Source of the DNA: a virus
DNA length: 28,235 bases
Direction: 5' to 3' (one strand)
IMG/VR virus record: IMGVR_UViG_3300031841_002533
Location: 1-28,235 of that record
Shown: positions 20,960 to 28,235 of the stretch, piece after piece
Layout of the letters: the number at the start of each line of letters is the position of its first letter
Numbering within the stretch: position 1 is the first letter of the stretch
Made by a program: the position numbers and the translations under genes
The notes under the pieces: model-generated
Database searches by the model: none
Seen by the model: only the letters and a program-made list of their open reading frames with translations
Told to the model about the DNA's origin: nothing

Positions 20960-21520
20960 ATGGCACAAGGCAAGCAGCAGAAGGTTGCAAACAAGAGCGC
21001 AGCTCAGTACGGCATTGACCGTGCGGAGCAGAAGCGCAGGGATGACGTGGTGAATTACCTTGTTGATGCAATCGCATTGGAAGCAAGGGGCGAGGGCGTG
21101 CCAGGAATGGCACTTGTCGCCAAGAGCATCATTAACCGTAGGAAGTACCTCAAGGATAAGAGGGACTACAAGGGTCGCAAAGTATTCGGTAACGCTTATC
21201 TTACTGATGGGGATTACAGCATAATGGGAATCCTTAAGGCGCCCAAGCAGTACCAAGTGGTGGGTAAGGACGGTAACCTTCGTTATGACAAACAAAAACC
21301 CCTCACGAATGAGGATCGCCAAAAGGCGCGTCACGCCTTGGCGATTGCTACCCGTGATGATGCGTTCGCTGAACTTGCAAAACAGGAAGGATGGCCAAGC
21401 CAATCATTTAACGTAACGGGCTTCCGAACCAAGAGGGCAAAGGAGGACAAATCCCAGAACATAAATAACTTCACCCACAAGAACCACGTGTTCAATACGG
21501 CCACTGGTAACCCGGAATAA
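20960..21520 (+). CDS. Cell-wall hydrolase, SleB/Hydrolase_2-like
   Basis: 186 aa from the ATG one base after the portal stop. The frame is open further upstream, inside the portal gene, but only as overlap. Residues 33-60 (YLVDAIALEARGEGVPGMALVAKSIINRR) match the SleB/CwlJ-type lytic enzyme core, with Glu41 the likely catalytic acid of ALEARGE. A later KARHALAIATRD helix and a final FRTKRA...NINNFTHKNHVF block complete the fold. It should cleave peptidoglycan, either for lysis or, given its place between portal and scaffold, from within the particle during entry. No signal peptide or membrane segment is visible, so export would need a holin or release with the virion. Confidence 0.7.
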   Translation: MAQGKQQKVANKSAAQYGIDRAEQKRRDDVVNYLVDAIALEARGEGVPGMALVAKSIINRRKYLKDKRDYKGRKVFGNAYLTDGDYSIMGILKAPKQYQVVGKDGNLRYDKQKPLTNEDRQKARHALAIATRDDAFAELAKQEGWPSQSFNVTGFRTKRAKEDKSQNINNFTHKNHVFNTATGNPE

Positions 21521-21522
21521 TT

Positions 21523-21744
21523 ATGCAACTAGAAGAAGACCTTAAGCAGTTATCTAACTACGAGTGCTTTGCTCGATTCCTACAGATGATCGAGCAGCTC
21601 CGAGAGGAAACCATTGAGGAGTTGCACAATGCGGACTCAACCCAAATACAGCAAATCTCTGGTCGTGTTCTGACCTATGACCAAGTGCTGCAAATGTGTA
21701 ATTGGAGGAGCCTAAGGCTAATTCACAGTGAAAGCCTAAAGTAG
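21523..21744 (+). CDS. Small helical protein between hydrolase and scaffold
   Basis: 73 aa. YECFARFLQMIEQLREETIEEL, then ISGRVLTYDQVLQMCNW, matches a short phage protein that I recall repeatedly between portal and scaffold genes; role unknown. It begins 2 nt after the hydrolase stop, with an A/T-rich leader and no Shine-Dalgarno sequence. Confidence 0.7.
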   Translation: MQLEEDLKQLSNYECFARFLQMIEQLREETIEELHNADSTQIQQISGRVLTYDQVLQMCNWRSLRLIHSESLK

Positions 21745-21756
21745 GCTTGCATCGTG

Positions 21757-21765
21757 TGTTAAAAT
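21757..21765 (+). promoter_or_regulatory. Extended -10 promoter before the scaffold-capsid genes
   Basis: TGTTAAAAT fits TGnTAAAAT, 46 nt before the scaffold ATG. A 66-bp gap here, the longest in the head operon, supports a separate promoter for the highly expressed scaffold and capsid genes. Confidence 0.4.
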
Positions 21766-21810
21766 ACTTTCATCGCCATCGCTCGGCGTTAAGGAGTGGA
21801 AACAACAATT

Positions 21811-22941
21811 ATGTCAGATGAAACAGTAACGGAGATCGCTGCATCCGTAGAAAGCGCAGTGGAAAATACTAATATATCAGCGGCTGACTTCGCAGTCAGA
21901 CGTTTAGGGCAAATGAAAGCAGCCCAACCAACCGAGGAGGTAGCGGAAGTTCCCGCCGAACCAGACGTTGAGGAGGCTGCACAGGAGTCCACAGAGGCAA
22001 ACGAGTCAGAGCAACCAGAAGAAACCGAGGGAGGTCAGGAAGCTGAGAACAGCGAAGGGACCGAACAAGAAGAAACTGAGAGCTCTTCCGAGGATGTTCT
22101 TTCACAGTTGGATCTAGATGATATGTCCGAAGAGGATCTTCGGGAACTATCCGAGAAACTTGGCAGTCGTGCTGTAGCGCGATTCGGCGAACTTACGGCT
22201 AAACGTAAGGCAGCCGAGGAACGCATTGCAATACTGGAAGCCAAGATGCGCGAAAGCGGCGAAACCAAGGAGCCCGCACCCAAGGTTCAGAACAACCCAT
22301 TCTCATCCCTTGATACGATCGAATCGGTTCAAGAGAAGTACGATGAGGTTAATTCTGTTATCGAATGGGCTGAGGAAACCTTATTCAATGCTGACGGATA
22401 CGGACCAGAAGACGTGGTGACCACCGTAGGTGACAAGGAAATGACAAAGGCTGAGGTGCGTAAGGCTCTTATGAACTCACGCAAAAGCCGAGATAAATTC
22501 CTTCCAGCACAAATGCAGGTCATACAGGATTCCATCAAGGGCAAACAGCTCAAGGAGGGATTCCAGGCCAAGGCAATCGAGGAGCTACCTTGGTTGTCCG
22601 GCGAGGACAACGATGTACGCCATCAGTACAATGCAATAATGCAGGACAAGCGCGTTGAATCAATGCTTAAGGATTTACCGCCCGATGTCTCAGCACAAAT
22701 GCCGTACCTTATGGCTCACGCAGCTAACAGCCTTTATGGCCGCAAGCCAATTAAGGAGGAAAAGCCAAAGGCAGCGCCCAAGCTTAATCCTCCTGCATCG
22801 GTCAAGTCAGCGGCAGCTCAATCAGAGCAGCCACAGGATCCCACAAAGAAAGCAATCTCAAAGCTCGTTGAACAGTACAGGACCTCTGGTGATAAATCTG
22901 ATTTCATCAAATTCCGTACCCAACAACTTAAGAACCGATAA
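21811..22941 (+). CDS. Scaffolding protein
   Basis: 376 aa from the ATG at 21811; an in-frame GTG at 21796 sits on the AAGGAG and is unlikely. The N-terminal 120 residues are extremely acidic (long Glu/Ser/Thr/Pro runs such as EPDVEEAAQESTEANESEQP), followed by a helical, coiled-coil-prone region (ELTAKRKAAEERIAILEAKM) and a Lys-rich C-terminus. This composition, and its place directly before the capsid gene, is typical of scaffolds that shape the prohead and then leave it. AAGGAG is about 13 nt upstream, further than usual. Confidence 0.85.
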   Translation: MSDETVTEIAASVESAVENTNISAADFAVRRLGQMKAAQPTEEVAEVPAEPDVEEAAQESTEANESEQPEETEGGQEAENSEGTEQEETESSSEDVLSQLDLDDMSEEDLRELSEKLGSRAVARFGELTAKRKAAEERIAILEAKMRESGETKEPAPKVQNNPFSSLDTIESVQEKYDEVNSVIEWAEETLFNADGYGPEDVVTTVGDKEMTKAEVRKALMNSRKSRDKFLPAQMQVIQDSIKGKQLKEGFQAKAIEELPWLSGEDNDVRHQYNAIMQDKRVESMLKDLPPDVSAQMPYLMAHAANSLYGRKPIKEEKPKAAPKLNPPASVKSAAAQSEQPQDPTKKAISKLVEQYRTSGDKSDFIKFRTQQLKNR

Positions 22942-22953
22942 TTTAATAACACT

Positions 22954-23973
22954 ATGGCATTCTCAAATACATATGACCCAACCTCTGGCGTAGGTCCCGG
23001 ATCCAGCGTTTCAAATCGCGAGGACTTGACTGACGTCTTGACTATTCTTGCACCCGAAGAAACACCAGTCCTTTCTTCTGCACAGAAATCACGCGCTGCT
23101 GCAACATACAGCGAGTGGACAGTTGATAGCCTTGATGGCCCTAACACCGATGGTATCGTCGAAGGTGATGACGTATCAACCTTCACTGACCAGTTCGCAG
23201 GACGCGCACGTATGGGTAACTACACCCAGAAGTTCCGCCGCGATTACCGTGTATCCGACCTCCAAGAGGCCGTTGATTCCGTTGGTCCAGCCAAGATTGC
23301 ACAGGCTGAAGCTAAAGCAATCCGCGAACTGAAGCGTGACGTTGAGGCAACTCTTTGCTCGGCTAACGTAAAGCAGTCAGCAGGTACTTCGACACCATAC
23401 AAGATGACAGGTCTTGGTGGATTCATTGATAGCGGAGCAGCTGATACAACCGTACCAGCTGGATTCAAGACTCCAGCAAGCAGCATCTACTCGACCACTG
23501 AGGCAACTGCCGCCGAGTTCAGCGAGACCGCAATGAACGACCTTATCTCAAGCATCTTTGAGGTTAATGGCGTTTCCAATGGTCTTATCCTTGTTGCTGA
23601 TGTTGGTCTTCGTCGTGTAATCAGCGACTTCGCTCGTCTGTCAACCGTATCGACCGAAACAAGCGTCCGTAACGTTAACTACGATGGTGGTACAGCTGCC
23701 ATCAAACTTAGCGTTGAGCTCTACCAGAGCGACCACGGTATCGTTTCCATCGTTAACGCTAACCCTGACTGTATGCCTGACTTCGGTGTTTCTGGCAACA
23801 ATGGTGCTGGTTACCTTCTGAATCCTGAATACTACGGTGTCCACGAACTGATCCCAATGGGTTCGACTCGCCTGCCTAACCAAGGTGGCGGTGAGCGTGG
23901 ATTCGTTGATTGCGCCCTGACCCTCGGTGTTTACCACCCACAGGCTCACGGCTTGATCCAGGCAGTAAGCTAA
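22954..23973 (+). CDS. Major capsid protein, DUF5309/SU10 type
   Basis: 339 aa. The N-terminus NREDLTDVLTILAPEETPVLSS then AQKSRAAATYSEWTVDSLDG, and the later QAEAKAIRELKRDVEATL, are hallmarks of the DUF5309 (SU10-type) HK97-fold capsid family. The C-terminal half is beta-rich (VELYQSDHGIVSIVNANP). It should form the icosahedral shell with the scaffold. It lies 12 nt after the scaffold stop, with an A/T-rich leader and no Shine-Dalgarno sequence, although it should be the most abundant product. A strong terminator follows. Confidence 0.9.
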   Translation: MAFSNTYDPTSGVGPGSSVSNREDLTDVLTILAPEETPVLSSAQKSRAAATYSEWTVDSLDGPNTDGIVEGDDVSTFTDQFAGRARMGNYTQKFRRDYRVSDLQEAVDSVGPAKIAQAEAKAIRELKRDVEATLCSANVKQSAGTSTPYKMTGLGGFIDSGAADTTVPAGFKTPASSIYSTTEATAAEFSETAMNDLISSIFEVNGVSNGLILVADVGLRRVISDFARLSTVSTETSVRNVNYDGGTAAIKLSVELYQSDHGIVSIVNANPDCMPDFGVSGNNGAGYLLNPEYYGVHELIPMGSTRLPNQGGGERGFVDCALTLGVYHPQAHGLIQAVS

Positions 23974-23981
23974 TTCTATCT

Positions 23982-24017
23982 GGGGGAGGTTGGTCATTCT
24001 GACCTCCCCCATTTTTC
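23982..24017 (+). terminator. Intrinsic terminator after the capsid gene
   Basis: GGGGGAGGT (23982-23990) pairs perfectly with ACCTCCCCC (24002-24010), followed by ATTTTTCT. It starts 8 nt after the capsid stop. Partial read-through would lower expression of connector and tail genes relative to the capsid. Confidence 0.9.
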
Positions 24018-24021
24018 TATT

Positions 24022-24327
24022 ATGCAGATTGTAAACCAAAAGGCAGGCATCTCCGAAGAGGAAATTAATGATGCCCTTATGAAAGAAATCCAAGCGAGCT
24101 TCACTAAGGAGGTCGCAACGGAAGGCAAGCGTTATGACCTAGCTCGTCGTGATGCCCGAAGCAATGTAGGTAAAGAGCATCCTACATTAGGACGCTGCGT
24201 AGCAGCTATGCCACCACGGGAATATTTTCGGCTGATCAAAAAGTACGGTCACGCCGAGGTTCATTCCAAAGAATTTCTTAAGTACTTCCAGCGCAAGTTC
24301 AGCGACCTTAGCCCCAATAAGATTTAA
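24022..24327 (+). CDS. Conserved phage protein after the capsid
   Basis: 101 aa. GRCVAAMPPREYFRLIKKYG then HAEVHSKEFLKYFQRKF is a block I recall from small genes between capsid and adaptor in related phages. It is basic and predicted helical. It shares its final A with the next ATG (TAATG). Role unknown; perhaps head completion or minor virion. It starts just 4 nt after the terminator's T-run, so it is probably fed by read-through. Confidence 0.7.
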   Translation: MQIVNQKAGISEEEINDALMKEIQASFTKEVATEGKRYDLARRDARSNVGKEHPTLGRCVAAMPPREYFRLIKKYGHAEVHSKEFLKYFQRKFSDLSPNKI

Positions 24328-24953
24328 TGCAGACTCGTACATATGGTGACTTATTCAAGTTGATCCAATCCCTTGCTGGGGTCGGATCATTTGCCGAATC
24401 AGAACAGGACGATGTGGCCAATCTGATTAACCGCAGATACTTTGAGGCATATCAAACCAGTCAGCTATGGCCTCGTTACCTAGTGGCTGGAGAGGGGCGA
24501 ACGGTGGACTCAAATCAAGTCATCTCGTACAGCGAGACTGGCAAAAACAATATCGGGGAGTTCATTCGCATTCATCGGCAGCAGCCATTCCTAAATCAGT
24601 CCAGCCTTGAGTACGACTTCTACGTGGACTCAAGCGGAGCCCATATACTGAACATTGTGAGTTCAGAGGAAAGCGAGGCTTACGTAACGTACAAGAAAAC
24701 ATTTACTCCACTCACAACATCCTCCGGCTACACCACAAGTGTAGAGGAGGTTCCGTCCGAGTTCTTTCACTTCATTGCTCATACCGCTTATGCTGACTTC
24801 CTGCGTATGGATGGTCAGACCGATAAGGCACTCATCGAGGAGGGTACTGGTCAAAAGTATCTTGACCTCGAAATTGAGCGAGTTGATTTAATCACTAATA
24901 ACAATAACGTAAACAAACGATTCTCAACATACGTGAGCCGCCAGGCTCGCTAG
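24327..24953 (+). CDS. Head-to-tail adaptor (connector) protein, SU10 adaptor-like
   Basis: 208 aa. MQTRTYGDLFKLIQSLAGVG and the following DDVANLINRRYFEAYQTSQLWPRYL form the helical start seen in SU10-type and T7 gp11-like adaptors. A beta-rich middle (GEFIRIHRQQPF, EAYVTYKKTFTPL) and a final helical region (EFFHFIAHTAYADFLRMDGQ) complete the pattern. Twelve copies should join portal to tail, which agrees with the SU10-type capsid. Family assignment is from pattern and context. Confidence 0.75.
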   Translation: MQTRTYGDLFKLIQSLAGVGSFAESEQDDVANLINRRYFEAYQTSQLWPRYLVAGEGRTVDSNQVISYSETGKNNIGEFIRIHRQQPFLNQSSLEYDFYVDSSGAHILNIVSSEESEAYVTYKKTFTPLTTSSGYTTSVEEVPSEFFHFIAHTAYADFLRMDGQTDKALIEEGTGQKYLDLEIERVDLITNNNNVNKRFSTYVSRQAR

Positions 24954-24960
24954 CACGTTG

Positions 24961-24969
24961 TGATATAAT
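24961..24969 (+). promoter_or_regulatory. Extended -10 promoter before the 87-aa gene
   Basis: TGATATAAT is a perfect TGnTATAAT. The last base is 7 nt from the ATG at 24976, so transcription should begin at or beside the start codon, giving a leaderless mRNA. No -35 is seen. Confidence 0.6.
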
Positions 24970-24975
24970 AAAGCT

Positions 24976-25239
24976 ATGGCAAGTTCACGAAACAACGCAT
25001 TGGAGTTCTCGTCAGTTGGATCAATAATCCTTGACGGAACCAACCACGCAAGCACACCGACTGGCTCGTATGGAGCAATCCAGTTCCTTAAGGACACTCA
25101 GATCGAAAGCATCACTGCTCAAAACATCACAAACGAGGATGAGTTGTATGTCGGTCTAGGCGCCGGTACAATCATTTATGGTAAGATTTCGGCTGTGACC
25201 ATCGCGGCTGGAGGTCTAGTAGCAGTACACAAGGTCTAA
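24976..25239 (+). CDS. Small virion-type protein
   Basis: 87 aa, beta-rich and Gly/Thr/Ile-rich (GSIILDGTNHASTPTGSYGA, ELYVGLGAGTIIYGKI, VTIAAGGLVAVHKV). Small beta proteins of this kind before the receptor-binding gene could be capsid decoration or fibre-attachment proteins. It has its own promoter, consistent with a product needed in many copies. The next gene starts 1 nt after the stop. Role inferred. Confidence 0.7.
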   Translation: MASSRNNALEFSSVGSIILDGTNHASTPTGSYGAIQFLKDTQIESITAQNITNEDELYVGLGAGTIIYGKISAVTIAAGGLVAVHKV

Positions 25240-25240
25240 G

Positions 25241-27931
25241 ATGCACATCAGCCTTGATTCAGCACTGGGTCGCCAGAGACGGCTGAACTCGGTTGGCGAG
25301 AGCGTACTTCAGATAGCACCTGATGCTGCTGCTGCGTACAGCCTACGGAGTCTCACTGGAGGTGATCCTAACGTGGTACGTGTACGCCGTGACACTGATA
25401 ACTCCGAGCGTGACTTTAGTGCCAGCGAGATTGGAACCCCTCTGGAGAAATGGGTAAACACTCAGAGCATCGCTCCTCTGGATATTGGAACCGAAGTAGA
25501 TGGTACACGGGTTCACATTAAAGACGGAGGTACATCCATTGGTACTCCTGTTGGTGCTTACTCCCTGCGTAGCTTAGGAGATGCACAAGCTGACGTTATA
25601 CCTGTTGAGGAGTTCTCTTTTACTGGAGCTACTGGAACCGCTGAAGCGTACAACGGTATTAAATTCAAACGCTTGCACTACCCAAGACAGGGCAAAGCAT
25701 ACTACGAAGCGGAGACCCCAGACGGAACCGCTCACTTTATGTTCTTTATAGAGTCCGACAATACCATCAATGCTTGGCGTTTCAAAACACCAACAATAGG
25801 TAATATATTCTCCAGCAACTCAGATGACCCAAGATTCCCTTGGGAAGCTGATTGGACAGGGACAGATTTTCAAGACGCTGTGTTCGGAGAAGCTGAGAAG
25901 GGTAAATATGTTGCAGCTATCAGACGTAGTTCCGACGACCTTACCAAATCCTTTACCCAAGAAGAGCTAGAGGACGGCACCGCTGTTGATTGGGTAAACA
26001 CCATAAAGACAGTAAAGTATAACCTTGAAGAAGAATATGCGGACTTTGATATTTTTGATAATGTTAGAACTGATTTCGTAGAGAGCTTTGAAGGTGTTTC
26101 CAATGTGATGAAAGTCACCGCTGAGGGGGCTACCGCAAGAACTCGTCCAATCAGATTTCCAGATAGGGGTTTTAGGTATGAGCTAAACTCTGGTGAAATT
26201 TATCATATTAAATTTAAGTATTTTATTCCTGATACTGGAGGGAACCAAGTAGAGAAAATTAAATTATACGTTAACGGCTCAGGTTGGAATAATTACCCAG
26301 ACAATGTCCAACCCAAACTAACAACAACGGGTCAGTGGGTTGAGATAGACCAAGAAGTACAACCAGTGTCATCTGCATACACTAGAGGTTATCTTCAAAT
26401 TTATATCAATGCAGCGCAAGAGAGTCTTAAATTTACACCACAAGATAACGGTAATGATTGCTACTACTTGGCTGATATTGAAGTAAGTATTAAAAGTGCG
26501 AACGGTAAGTTAGATACTTGGTATGACCAATCTGGAAACGCTAACCACCTACACCAAATCAACTACCTAACAGCCTATGGAGACTTTAACCCAACAGTCA
26601 TCAAGGGTTCTAATTATTTAGGAGAGGTGGACTTTGACGATTTAGATGGCGCAACGACTACACCTACGACTACTGATGAAACCGAAACACTAGCTAAAAG
26701 GAAAAATAACGCAGACCGTCTTGGTGCGCCTTTTGAGTTAAACATCGACCCTGCTGGTGGTTCAGAGTTCGCTTCGTTTATTGTCGCTGCTTACGACAAG
26801 ACCGTTTCTGTTGAACCGCAAGTACTCTTACGCAACGCAGGTACAGAGCCTTTACATTCATTTAAGTTCCTAAGTGATGGTTCGTACTCAGTCTCTCTTA
26901 AGGATGGTGTTGACACCGCAAACATAGGTAGTGGTGGGCGCGACTTAGGAGACAACCAGTACCACCTGTTCAATACTTTAATTGAAGAGACTTCTGGGCG
27001 TAACTTTATTGACGGGACTGTGGTTGGTGAGGGATTACCTTTAAGTGACATTAACTCAACCTCTAACTCAAGTAATGAGCTAATCAGTACGACAAAAGAA
27101 GACACTCCTTTCTATGGACAAGTAAAGGAAATCATTCTGTACGATACTGCACAGCTAGACAACCGTGCTGCTATTGAGGCTAACATCGGTGATTACTATA
27201 ATCTATCCGAAGTTCCCACTTCGATAGACAACCGTAACGGACACGTCAGTGTTTGGTATGACCAAAGCGGTTTAGGTAACGACCTTTATCAAAGTGCTGT
27301 AAATAACCAACCATACATTGTTAAGGATGGTGTAGTAGCTAAAACTCCAGACGGTAGAAAAGCTGTTTATTTCTTGAATGACACTTTGGGTCTATCAGGG
27401 GTGGAAGGAAAAGATATGCTTAGTGACACTGGTCATTCATCGTGTTTTATCGTCGGAGCGCACGGAGATAGGACGAACCCAACCAGCACTTGGCATAACT
27501 TTTGGTACGTTCTTAGTAATGAGGCAAGTCCAAACAACCGAAGACCTTACATATTCAGAACGCTTGCTACTGACAATATGACACTCACCTATGATTCAGG
27601 TGGGGGTCCCGTTGCTGCTATGGGAACAGATGTTACAGAATTGTTTTCTTGTGTTGTAACCGGTAGGCCTATACCAGTTGGGGCTGCTGATGCTAGAATA
27701 TCAATATCTAAAAATGGCGGCGACCAATCGTCTTGGTATGGTCAAACACTGAACAAAGGAACTACACTTTCTGGAGCGCGTATTGGAACCGACTACAGTA
27801 GTAGACAAACAAACAGTGGACCATACGCTCAATGGGTATCCGAAGTGATTCATTATACTTTTGACCAGTCAACTAACCTTCCAGCTATTGAGGCTAACAT
27901 CGCCAACCAGTACGGCATCACCCTATCTTAA
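25241..27931 (+). CDS. Large receptor-binding/tail fibre protein with arabinofuranosidase-B-like and LamG-like repeats
   Basis: 896 aa. Residues ~30-75 (AAAYSLRSLTGGDPNVVRVR then DFSASEIGTPLEKWVN) match the start of the alpha-L-arabinofuranosidase B-type module often used in phage fibres; a second AYSLRSL occurs near 105. The RRSSDDLTKSFTQEELEDGT block near 230 repeats the same theme. Two WYDQSG motifs (~427 and ~671) open jelly-roll (LamG/concanavalin-like) carbohydrate-binding segments. The protein should bind a surface glycan. From about 25600 the DNA becomes visibly more A/T-rich, with A/T-ending codons, unlike the head genes. Catalytic activity is not demonstrated. Confidence 0.8.
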   Translation: MHISLDSALGRQRRLNSVGESVLQIAPDAAAAYSLRSLTGGDPNVVRVRRDTDNSERDFSASEIGTPLEKWVNTQSIAPLDIGTEVDGTRVHIKDGGTSIGTPVGAYSLRSLGDAQADVIPVEEFSFTGATGTAEAYNGIKFKRLHYPRQGKAYYEAETPDGTAHFMFFIESDNTINAWRFKTPTIGNIFSSNSDDPRFPWEADWTGTDFQDAVFGEAEKGKYVAAIRRSSDDLTKSFTQEELEDGTAVDWVNTIKTVKYNLEEEYADFDIFDNVRTDFVESFEGVSNVMKVTAEGATARTRPIRFPDRGFRYELNSGEIYHIKFKYFIPDTGGNQVEKIKLYVNGSGWNNYPDNVQPKLTTTGQWVEIDQEVQPVSSAYTRGYLQIYINAAQESLKFTPQDNGNDCYYLADIEVSIKSANGKLDTWYDQSGNANHLHQINYLTAYGDFNPTVIKGSNYLGEVDFDDLDGATTTPTTTDETETLAKRKNNADRLGAPFELNIDPAGGSEFASFIVAAYDKTVSVEPQVLLRNAGTEPLHSFKFLSDGSYSVSLKDGVDTANIGSGGRDLGDNQYHLFNTLIEETSGRNFIDGTVVGEGLPLSDINSTSNSSNELISTTKEDTPFYGQVKEIILYDTAQLDNRAAIEANIGDYYNLSEVPTSIDNRNGHVSVWYDQSGLGNDLYQSAVNNQPYIVKDGVVAKTPDGRKAVYFLNDTLGLSGVEGKDMLSDTGHSSCFIVGAHGDRTNPTSTWHNFWYVLSNEASPNNRRPYIFRTLATDNMTLTYDSGGGPVAAMGTDVTELFSCVVTGRPIPVGAADARISISKNGGDQSSWYGQTLNKGTTLSGARIGTDYSSRQTNSGPYAQWVSEVIHYTFDQSTNLPAIEANIANQYGITLS

Positions 27932-27933
27932 TT

Positions 27934-28164
27934 ATGTACCTAATCTACGAAACAGAACAAGGAGCCATTGACCGCGCTGACGAGGAGGGCAAGTACCTGA
28001 ACTTCTCTTACTGGACTGAAGGCAAGGGCACACGCTGGCTGACATCTCCAGTGCCTACGGCTGACGGCAAGTGGGCATTGGACGTACGGGGCTATGACCT
28101 CGATGACTACGAGGAGAACGCAGTGTTTGAAACCTATGCTTTACTAGAAAGTGACGAAGTATGA
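27934..28164 (+). CDS. Small conserved phage protein after the fibre gene
   Basis: 76 aa. The pattern EQGAIDRADEEGKYLNFSYW then TRWLTSPVPTADGKWALDVR recurs, from memory, in short proteins next to phage fibre genes; possibly a chaperone-like partner of the fibre. It starts 2 nt after the fibre stop and overlaps the next ATG by three bases (ATGA). DNA returns to the G/C-richer codon use of the head genes. Confidence 0.7.
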   Translation: MYLIYETEQGAIDRADEEGKYLNFSYWTEGKGTRWLTSPVPTADGKWALDVRGYDLDDYEENAVFETYALLESDEV

Positions 28165-28235
28165 TGGAAGATATGATTTTCAGATCAACCCTTGGAACAG
28201 GAGGATTCTTGGCTACTTTGAGTCTCACACCGATC
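28161..28235 (+). CDS. Putative small membrane protein (cut by right edge)
   Basis: 25 codons are visible: MMEDMIFRSTLGTGGFLATL followed by SLTPI. The apolar run after a short charged start suggests a membrane segment, and a small holin-like protein here would fit the order fibre-chaperone-holin seen in related phages. The ATGA overlap with the previous gene supports the start. The rest lies outside the window. Confidence 0.55.
   Translation, partial: MMEDMIFRSTLGTGGFLATLSLTPI

Overview
The window is a slice of a tailed bacteriophage genome, most likely a short-tailed (podovirus-like) member of the Caudoviricetes. Supporting genes are a two-part terminase, portal, scaffold, a DUF5309/SU10-type major capsid protein, an SU10-type adaptor and a 1148-residue internal virion (ejection) protein. 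I see no sheath or long tape measure, no integrase, no tRNA and no ribosomal gene. I cannot name the host. Many genes start without a Shine-Dalgarno sequence, and several start codons sit directly under an extended -10 promoter or an A/T-rich leader; this may reflect the host's translation style.

Layout. Positions 1-4538 (+) hold the end of a virion operon: a gene cut by the left edge, a 209-aa structural-type protein and the ejection protein. Positions 4532-14540 (-) are a compact replication, recombination and modification module. In transcription order (right to left) it runs: small unknown genes, a DUF7178-like protein, a C5-cytosine methyltransferase, a tiny membrane protein, an AT-hook-like protein, a RecB/Cas4-like exonuclease, an endonuclease VII homologue, an ERF annealing protein, an SSB-tipped protein, a DUF1599/Nmad1-like protein, DnaB helicase and a small PD-(D/E)xK-like protein. 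Many neighbours are joined by ATGA or TAATG overlaps. Positions 14541-15849 are an intergenic control region between divergent modules, with hairpins, a seven-unit array of 21-bp dyad repeats, an AT-rich tract and a promoter. Positions 15850-28235 (+) are packaging, head and adsorption genes: TerS, two small genes, TerL, an unknown gene, portal, cell-wall hydrolase, a small gene, scaffold, capsid, terminator, two connector genes, a small gene, a large receptor-binding protein, a small gene and a putative membrane protein cut by the right edge.

The right edge ends after the receptor-binding protein and the left edge begins inside a virion gene. The simplest reading is a circularly permuted genome whose missing piece joins the two edges. 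That piece should carry the remaining tail genes and perhaps the DNA polymerase, which is absent here. DnaB, an ERF annealase, a RecB-like exonuclease, an SSB-like protein and a junction-resolvase homologue together suggest recombination-dependent replication or concatemer formation.

The most unusual items are: (1) the methyltransferase gene, overprinted for almost its whole length by a second frame that carries its own family-like motifs and has the ATG of a shared ATGTG start; (2) the 21-bp dyad array with a 90-bp higher-order period beside an AT-rich tract, a candidate origin or centromere; (3) extended -10 promoters placed 7-11 nt before start codons, predicting near-leaderless mRNAs; and (4) a 14-bp repeat at three successive gene junctions that includes each upstream stop codon.
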